Shown here: positions 1-4,657 of the stretch, piece after piece | Position numbering within the stretch: the stretch's first letter is position 1 | How the letters are laid out: each line of letters begins with the position of its first letter | From: Candidatus Dependentiae bacterium | GTDB lineage: Bacteria; Babelota; Babeliae; Babelales; UASB340 | DNA: 6,272 nt | NCBI GenBank assembly: GCA_018897535.1 | Contig: JAHIKO010000028.1 | Coordinates: forward strand, 1 to 6,272 | Direction of reading: 5' to 3' | Translations under genes and position numbers: made by a program | The notes under the pieces: generated by a model | Database searches by the model: none | What the model was told of the DNA's origin: nothing | The model's input: the letters and a program-made list of their open reading frames with translations, nothing else

Positions 1-1604
1 TTAAGCATAGATCCTGTTGTATGTCCTTTTATTCTTCTCCACATAGATTTTGAATTATTTATTCTGTCTATGGCTTTTCTGAAAAATATTCTATCGTATC
101 CATCTTCAAACGATTGGTATGTTGGAATTTTAAGTCCAAGTTCAACTATAGGTTGAAAAAGTATTGGATGAGATTCTGCCCAACCAAGTGATCCTGTATC
201 TCTTTCTGAATATGTTACTGCATGACTTAATGCTTCAATATGATATGCCTTGCCGGGATGAATTTTTTTAAAAATATCTTCCAGATAAAATTTTTCATAT
301 TTAGTGTTTTGTAAAACATCTTTATTTAAATTCAAAATATCTTCTTCATTTTTATATCTATTTTTTTTATAGTATCCAAATAAAGTTTTTTTGTTTTTGC
401 TTAATAAATTGGTCCAAGATGTTCTATAAATTCCACTTAACTCTTTTATTGGCTTTGTGATGCCAAATAAACCACGTTCTAATAAATAATCTGCTATTGC
501 AGATTCCGGTGGTGGTGCTAGAAAAACATGATCTCCACCTTGTCCATTTGCAAGGTCTGAACAATTGTTTTTTGCCATTAGATCAAATGTTTGTTTACGT
601 AAATTATGGAAAAGATTAAACGTTGTGGGTCTGTTAGGGCGGAAATCTTGAGGCAATTTATCCAAAATTGATGTCGTTTGCCAATCTATAAAATTTAATT
701 GCGTGTTGCATAGATCTGCAATTTCTTTTGCATATTCAATTTCATTTGAAGCTTGAACTTGGCTATCTATATAATTTACCGGAACTATTTTTTTACTTCC
801 CTTAAAAATATCATTTAATAAAAGCATTAATCCGGAAGAATCTGTGCCTCCGGAAAGTTCAACGCAAATTCCTGAGCTATCCTTAAACCAGGCTTTAATT
901 GTGGCTCTTAGTTTTTCTAAAAGTTCTTCTTCTATTTTATTTTTATCTTTTACAAAAGAGCCTTTAAATGAATTTATATCCCAAAGTAATTTGCTTGAAT
1001 ATGTTCCATCTATATTAAAATTCAAACCCATTCCGGGCAAAAGCTCTTTGATATTTTTAAATGGTGTTGATTCAAGCGCCCAATTTGTATGAATAAGGTG
1101 TTGTACAAAAAAATCAAAATTTATTTCCGGTTTATGTTTAAGAATTTTATAAATTAATGCAATTTCTGTTGAAAAGAATATTTCGTTATTTTCTATAATA
1201 TAAAAAATGGAAGATAAACCCTGAGGATCTCTTATTAATCTTAGGTTTTGAGTTGTATTATCATATAAAATACCTATGTATCTACCCCAAAGAGATTGAG
1301 ATATTTTTTCAGGGTTTTTTATTAAATCTTTTATTTGATTTTCATTTAAATCACTAAAATTTACAGAATCATAATTATTGCTATCAAAAGTTTTTCCTAC
1401 AAATATTCCATTATCAGAATTTAGTGGCATTATATGATTGTAGTGATTTTGATTTTCTTTTTTATATCCGGCAACTATAAAACCATTATCTATATTTACA
1501 GTAGTTAAATTGTCTTTATCTGAATATTCCAATGCAAGATTAATTAAAGAATTATTTTTTTCTTGACTTTTATTTTTGCCAAAATATCCAATTAGATATG
1601 CCAT
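1..1604 (-). CDS. Lasso peptide cyclase (C protein, asparagine-synthetase-B-like), 3' end cut by window
   Basis: This enzyme should activate the Glu8 side chain of the core peptide as an acyl-adenylate and close the macrolactam with the new Gly1 amino group. I read 534 codons from ATG 1604 to the window edge without a stop; lasso cyclases are usually near 600 residues, so the last several dozen are probably missing. Residues about 1-200 form a class II glutamine-amidotransferase-like fold but start MAYLIGYFG, with Ala2 where a working glutaminase has Cys, so it should not hydrolyse glutamine, as expected for this family. The synthetase domain has the PP-loop SGGTDSS at 251-257, GQGGDH at 354-359 and a C-terminal stretch rich in family-like residues (HPILFQPIVELGLKIP, then RIFFRKAI). 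An AGGA sits at 1612-1615, 7 bases before the start. It follows B by 21 bases and is surely cotranscribed. True AsnB is the alternative, but Ala2 and the neighbours argue against it. Confidence 0.93.
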   Translation of the reverse strand, partial: MAYLIGYFGKNKSQEKNNSLINLALEYSDKDNLTTVNIDNGFIVAGYKKENQNHYNHIMPLNSDNGIFVGKTFDSNNYDSVNFSDLNENQIKDLIKNPEKISQSLWGRYIGILYDNTTQNLRLIRDPQGLSSIFYIIENNEIFFSTEIALIYKILKHKPEINFDFFVQHLIHTNWALESTPFKNIKELLPGMGLNFNIDGTYSSKLLWDINSFKGSFVKDKNKIEEELLEKLRATIKAWFKDSSGICVELSGGTDSSGLMLLLNDIFKGSKKIVPVNYIDSQVQASNEIEYAKEIADLCNTQLNFIDWQTTSILDKLPQDFRPNRPTTFNLFHNLRKQTFDLMAKNNCSDLANGQGGDHVFLAPPPESAIADYLLERGLFGITKPIKELSGIYRTSWTNLLSKNKKTLFGYYKKNRYKNEEDILNLNKDVLQNTKYEKFYLEDIFKKIHPGKAYHIEALSHAVTYSERDTGSLGWAESHPILFQPIVELGLKIPTYQSFEDGYDRIFFRKAIDRINNSKSMWRRIKGHTTGSML

Positions 1605-1625
1605 AAATGATTCCTGTTTAATGTT

Positions 1626-2396
1626 TTAAAAATTAGGTTCTTTTAAAATTATTGCTAAAACTTGAGCAATTTTCGGATCATCATTTACTACTTTTTGATT
1701 AATTATAGCCCATGCGTGGGCATAAAATGGATTTGCCTGAACCCCTATTTCCAGACTGCATTTCCAATTTTTTTTCAAGGCCAATACTACAAAAGTAGCC
1801 GCCCATGCAAGACAATATGTCTTTTTTTTGTAAAGAAGTGATGCTGCATCAACTGCAGATGAAAGCCTTTCTATTTCTTTTTCAGATGGAATAAATAAAT
1901 TTTTTCTATTTTTTGATATATTTTGAATTATATCAAGAATTCCCTTTATTCCTAATTTTACCATTATGTTATGAATTTTTTTTAGTTCAAAAAAGGCTTT
2001 TATTATTTGTATTTTTGAAGATTTTGCAAAAGGTTTCCAGGAGGGCTTTTGATCCCATTGGTAATCAATAAGTCCTCCGGATTTTAATGGCAATGAGACA
2101 ATAAATTTTCTTTCACCTGTTGTTTTAATTATGTATTTACTTTCAATAAAATGAGCAATCCACTCATTAAGCTCTTCAATATCTAAATTATTTTTTTCTA
2201 AATTTTCATTTTCATTCAAAACAAATTTATTTTCTTCGTTTAAATAAAAATTTGAATTAAGAACCAATTTAAAATTTTGAGCAGCTTCTTCGATTAAACT
2301 TAAATAGTTATCTGTTGAACTATCTAAAATTATTATCGAATTATCAAATTCTGCTGCGTAAATATGAGGGGTTAAAGAAAAATTTATTTTTTGCAT
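1626..2396 (-). CDS. Lasso leader peptidase with fused PqqD-like RRE (B protein, McjB type)
   Basis: This 256-residue protein should bind the precursor leader and cut it off immediately before core Gly1. Residues about 1-95 look like the PqqD-like RiPP recognition element (b-strand-rich start, IIILDSSTDNYLSL at 21-34, then a helix). Residues about 165-256 resemble the transglutaminase-like lasso peptidase domain: Cys195 in TYCLAWA, His227 in YAHAWA and Asp239 in VVNDDP are the likely Cys-His-Asp triad. The link between them (about 100-165) is basic and helical. Having both domains in one chain is the arrangement of E. coli McjB; many Actinobacteria split them into two genes. The ATG at 2396 is the only good start, because an in-frame TAA lies at 2403-2405. 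There is no clear Shine-Dalgarno in the 28 bases after A3, so translation may be coupled or weak. Family assignment is by motif recognition, and the triad residues are inferred. Confidence 0.93.
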   Translation of the reverse strand: MQKINFSLTPHIYAAEFDNSIIILDSSTDNYLSLIEEAAQNFKLVLNSNFYLNEENKFVLNENENLEKNNLDIEELNEWIAHFIESKYIIKTTGERKFIVSLPLKSGGLIDYQWDQKPSWKPFAKSSKIQIIKAFFELKKIHNIMVKLGIKGILDIIQNISKNRKNLFIPSEKEIERLSSAVDAASLLYKKKTYCLAWAATFVVLALKKNWKCSLEIGVQANPFYAHAWAIINQKVVNDDPKIAQVLAIILKEPNF

Positions 2397-2424
2397 AATT
2401 AATTATTGTATGGTTCTGTGAAGA

Positions 2425-2532
2425 TTAGCATCGAATGTATGGTCCGAAGTTTTCGTTGCTTTTAGAGCCACAACCAAGTGTAAGTAAAGATGCAGTACCT
2501 AAAACGGATATTTTGTTTATTGATATTTTCAT
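2425..2532 (-). CDS. Lasso precursor peptide A3, core with Glu8 and two cysteines
   Basis: This gene encodes 35 residues. The leader (1-19) begins MKISINKISVLG and ends SLLTL; the predicted core (20-35) is GCGSKSNENFGPYIRC. Thr18 is the penultimate leader residue, core Gly1 would be the ring amine and core Glu8 the ring acid, giving an 8-residue macrolactam with an 8-residue tail. Cys2 lies in the ring and Cys16 is the C-terminal residue, so one disulfide could tie ring to tail, as in class III lasso peptides such as BI-32169. Candidate plug residues are Phe10, Tyr13 and Arg15. The ATG is 12 bases after the A2 stop, with only a weak GAAAGAA before it, which suggests coupled translation. The leader resembles a lipoprotein signal ending in Gly-Cys, but the two sister genes share the leader and lack the Cys. 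The reading as a lasso precursor is inferred from motif, paralogues and the adjacent B and C genes. Confidence 0.88.
   Translation of the reverse strand: MKISINKISVLGTASLLTLGCGSKSNENFGPYIRC
2507..2532 (-). repeat. Leader-coding repeat, copy 2 (A3)
   Basis: This is the second exact copy of the 26-base leader start shared with A1. The copies lie 295 bases apart in direct orientation with A2 between them, so recombination between them would delete A1's core and all of A2 while leaving one intact precursor, which offers a simple route for changing the cluster's products. Confidence 0.88.
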
Positions 2533-2544
2533 AGAATTTCTTTC

Positions 2545-2658
2545 TTAAAATTTACTGTGAGATGGACCACTAACGCTAAAAATCTCACTAAATCGTCCTT
2601 GCATGCCAAATGTTAAAATCGAAACATTACCTAAAATTATAATATTTTGTCTTTTCAT
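2545..2658 (-). CDS. Lasso precursor peptide A2, 20-residue core with Glu8
   Basis: This gene encodes 37 residues. The leader is the shortest of the three at 17 residues (starts MKRQNIIILGNV, ends SILTF) and the predicted core is GMQGRFSEIFSVSGPSHSKF. Thr16 is penultimate in the leader; core Gly1 and Glu8 would form the 8-residue ring, leaving a 12-residue tail. Phe10, His17 and Phe20 are bulky residues that could hold the thread. The core carries Arg5 and Lys19 and is the longest of the three. The N-terminal half of the leader differs from A1 and A3, but the segment from Leu-Gly to Thr-x lines up without gaps. The start has a poor Shine-Dalgarno (TAGAAAG) and lies 55 bases after the A1 stop, beyond an AT hairpin. 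The nearest stop to A3 is only 12 bases away, so A2 and A3 are probably translated from one transcript. Confidence 0.9.
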   Translation of the reverse strand: MKRQNIIILGNVSILTFGMQGRFSEIFSVSGPSHSKF

Positions 2659-2685
2659 AGTAACTTTCTATAAAAAATAAATATA

Positions 2686-2704
2686 AAAATTAAGCGCTAA
2701 TTTT
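2686..2704 (-). other. AT-rich hairpin between A1 and A2
   Basis: On the minus strand AAAATTA (2704-2698) can pair with TAATTTT (2692-2686) around a GCGCT loop, followed by one more T. It sits 10 bases after the A1 stop, inside the 55-base A1-A2 gap. The stem has no G-C pair, so it is too weak to call a terminator. It could protect a 3' end or trim expression of A2-A3-B-C relative to A1. Confidence 0.3.
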
Positions 2705-2713
2705 AATACTTAA

Positions 2714-2827
2714 CTAATTGTGATAAGATTTACCGCTGGTATACCCTTCAACATAAGTTCCATTGGAACCAAGAGTTAAATTTGAAACATTACCTAAAAT
2801 AGATATTTTGTTTATTGATATTTTCAT
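2714..2827 (-). CDS. Lasso precursor peptide A1, 18-residue core with Glu8
   Basis: This gene encodes 37 residues and is the first and best-expressed-looking precursor. The leader (1-19) begins MKISINKISILGNV and ends SNLTL; the predicted core (20-37) is GSNGTYVEGYTSGKSYHN. Thr18 is at the penultimate leader position, and core Gly1 and Glu8 give an 8-residue ring with a 10-residue tail. Tyr10, Tyr16 and His17 could act as steric plugs; there is no Cys, so it would be a class II lasso peptide. The start is fixed by a strong AGGAGA at 2833-2838, 5 bases before the ATG, the best ribosome site in the window. It lies 81 bases after the exporter stop and has a possible promoter before it. The stop is TAG, unlike the TAA of its neighbours. 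Function is inferred from core pattern and context. Confidence 0.9.
   Translation of the reverse strand: MKISINKISILGNVSNLTLGSNGTYVEGYTSGKSYHN
2802..2827 (-). repeat. Leader-coding repeat, copy 1 (A1)
   Basis: The first 26 bases of A1 are identical to the first 26 of A3 (2507-2532) and encode MKISINKI plus the start of a Ser codon. Identity at every position, including third codon positions, indicates a recent duplication or gene conversion of the leader region. The core-coding parts have fully diverged. Confidence 0.9.
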
Positions 2828-2832
2828 AAGTA

Positions 2833-2838
2833 TCTCCT
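2833..2838 (-). promoter_or_regulatory. Strong Shine-Dalgarno of A1
   Basis: The sequence AGGAGA lies 5 bases before the A1 ATG. The starts of A2, A3, B and the exporter have only weak or no purine-rich motif, so this site decides the A1 start and suggests A1 is translated most strongly. Confidence 0.8.
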
Positions 2839-2872
2839 AAAAAAATATGTATAAGAATAAAAACTGATTAAA

Positions 2873-2901
2873 ATCATATATATTATTTTTTATAAAGTCT
2901 A
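2873..2901 (-). promoter_or_regulatory. Possible sigma70-type promoter before A1
   Basis: In the 81-base gap between exporter and A1, TAGACT (2901-2896, 4 of 6 to TTGACA) is followed after 17 bases by TATGAT (2878-2873, 5 of 6 to TATAAT). It would give a leader RNA of about 40 bases and let A1-A2-A3-B-C be transcribed apart from the exporter. In DNA this AT-rich such matches arise by chance, so this is tentative. Confidence 0.3.
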
Positions 2902-2908
2902 TAAAGAA

Positions 2909-4657
2909 TTATTGATTTTGTTGTTTATTCCAGAGGTTTTTATAAATTCCATTTAATTGTAATAATTCATGATGAGTTCCGTATTCTGAGATTTGGCCGT
3001 CATTTAGAACGATAATTTTATCCGCATGAATTATTGTTGATAATCTGTGAGCAATAATTAAAGTTGTTGCACTTTGTGAAATTTCTTCGATATTTCTTTG
3101 AATTTCTTTTTCTGTTACAGAATCAAGAGATGATGTTGCTTCATCAAAAATATAGATTGAAGGCTGCTTTAGAATTACGCGTGCAATTGCAATTCTTTGT
3201 TTTTCGCCGCCGGAAAGTTTTAATCCTCTTTCTCCAACAATTGTATTGTACCCTTCAGGTAAACTTTGTATAAATTTTTTTAAGTGGGCTTTTTGTGCAG
3301 CCATTTCAATTTCTTCTTGTGTTGCTCCAGGTTTTCCATAAGCTATATTGTAATAAATTGTATTATTAAATAACACTGTTTCTTGAGGAACTACGCCTAT
3401 TAATTGGTGTAACGAATTTTGAGTAATATTTTTTATGTTATTGTTATTTATTAAAATTGATCCAGTCGTGACATCATAGAATCGAAATAATATTTTGGTT
3501 ATTGTGGATTTGCCTGAGCCTGTAGGCCCGACAATGGCAATTGTTTTTCCGCTTGGAATCGAAAAAGATAAATTATGAAGAATTTCTCTTTCTTTATTAT
3601 ATGAAAATGAAATATTTTCAAAATTAATCGAGTGGCTGCTAATTTTAATATCTATGGCATTTGGAGAATCTTTTATTTCATTTTCTTTTTCAAATAAATT
3701 AAAAATTTCATCCATATCATTAAGGCCGTTTCTGACTTGGCGTAAAATATGTCCTATGTGGTGTAATGGCATGGCAAATTGAAGTATATAACTATTTATC
3801 AGAACAAAATCACCAATATTTATTTGATTATTTATTACGGCTCTTCCTGAAAAAATTGTAACAAGTAAAAGAGATATGCCTATTATTATATTTTGACCCA
3901 GTTGAATTAATGAATAAGAATAATATTTTTTAACTCCGGCTGATTCTTGTTCTTGTAAAAATTTATCAGATTCTGATCGATCAAATTTTTGATTGTTAAA
4001 ATATTTTACTGTCTCAAAATTTATAAGGCTGTCTATCATTCTTGCGGAGGCTTGGGATCTTTTTTGGTTATATACTTCTTGTTTTTTTGTAAAGCGTTCT
4101 ATTGAAAATAGACTGAATAATAAATATAAAATAATTAAAAAAAGTAAAATAATACTGTAATAAATTCCATAAAAAAAAGTTAATACTGATATAACTAAAA
4201 TAATTTCTATCAAAGTTGGAATTATATATAAAAAAATTCCCCAAAAAATTGAATCCAGGCCAAATTGAGCTCTTTCAATGGAACTTATAATTGCCCCGGT
4301 TTTTTTTTCTATATGAAAGCGTAGTGAAAGACTATGTAGTTTATCAAAGATTTGTAGACTTAAATTTCTAGATCCTCTTTCTAATGCTTTGAATATTAAT
4401 ATTGATTTAAATTCTGATGTTATTTGTCCAATCAACCATGTAAGACCATAGGTAACAAGTATGATATATATAAAATATGTTGGTTTAGCTGTTATATTGG
4501 AAAGACTGTTTATTACGCTTTTAAATATTATGGGTGTAATTATGTTTAATAGAATTGCAATTATACCAAGGACTAAAGATAATAAAATTGATTTTCTTAT
4601 TTTATTATCTTTAGTCCATAAAAATTTTAAAAGTAATTTAAATCTCTCTAGTTTCAT
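2909..4657 (-). CDS. Atm1/McjD-type ABC exporter, probable lasso peptide export and immunity
   Basis: This 582-residue inner-membrane half-transporter has the six-helix domain fused to the ATPase and should work as a homodimer. Hydrophobic segments lie near 24-45, 62-80, 137-158, 162-185, 252-272 and 283-300. The ATPase has Walker A GPTGSGKST (377-385, Lys383), Q-loop Gln425, signature LSGGE (481-485), Walker B IYIFDE (501-506, catalytic Glu506), SSLD (509-512) and H-loop His537. No peptidase domain precedes the membrane part, so leader removal is left to B. Stretches such as LHSLSLRFHIEKKTGAI, ETVKYFNNQKF and GLNDMDEIF are close to the Atm1/ABCB7 family; McjD, the microcin J25 exporter, is of similar size and fold. 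Its place directly before the precursors argues for lasso export, which in known systems also protects the producer. An Atm1-like sulfur or glutathione-linked role is the alternative. The ATG overlaps the end of the upstream gene by 20 bases, so translation is probably coupled. Confidence 0.93.
   Translation of the reverse strand: MKLERFKLLLKFLWTKDNKIRKSILLSLVLGIIAILLNIITPIIFKSVINSLSNITAKPTYFIYIILVTYGLTWLIGQITSEFKSILIFKALERGSRNLSLQIFDKLHSLSLRFHIEKKTGAIISSIERAQFGLDSIFWGIFLYIIPTLIEIILVISVLTFFYGIYYSIILLFLIILYLLFSLFSIERFTKKQEVYNQKRSQASARMIDSLINFETVKYFNNQKFDRSESDKFLQEQESAGVKKYYSYSLIQLGQNIIIGISLLLVTIFSGRAVINNQINIGDFVLINSYILQFAMPLHHIGHILRQVRNGLNDMDEIFNLFEKENEIKDSPNAIDIKISSHSINFENISFSYNKEREILHNLSFSIPSGKTIAIVGPTGSGKSTITKILFRFYDVTTGSILINNNNIKNITQNSLHQLIGVVPQETVLFNNTIYYNIAYGKPGATQEEIEMAAQKAHLKKFIQSLPEGYNTIVGERGLKLSGGEKQRIAIARVILKQPSIYIFDEATSSLDSVTEKEIQRNIEEISQSATTLIIAHRLSTIIHADKIIVLNDGQISEYGTHHELLQLNGIYKNLWNKQQNQ

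Noticed and set aside
1..3. TTA at the window start as the stop of the cyclase gene
   Set aside because: It is not in the cyclase frame; the last complete codon is at 3-5, so the gene continues beyond the window.
844..1092. Plus-strand ORF of 82 codons
   Set aside because: It is antisense to the cyclase gene across the SGGTDSS region, which is intact on the minus strand; no ribosome site or family likeness.
2425..2532. A3 as a small lipoprotein or cyclase-independent entericidin-like peptide
   Set aside because: A1 and A2 share the leader but lack the Cys, and all three keep Gly1, Glu8 and Thr(-2) next to lasso enzymes.
2686..2704. Rho-independent terminator after A1
   Set aside because: The stem has only A-T pairs and the following T run is a single extra base, so it is listed only as a possible hairpin.
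2891..2906. Direct repeat TATAAAG-TC-TATAAAG after the exporter gene
   Set aside because: It is a short, AT-rich, low-complexity pair that is expected by chance in this composition, with no sign that it is an operator.
3064..3273. Plus-strand ORF of 69 codons, and similar ones at 4461-4664, 4897-5127, 5566-5757 and 5830-6033
   Set aside because: All lie opposite conserved coding sequence of the exporter or the MutS-like gene and are shadows of those frames.
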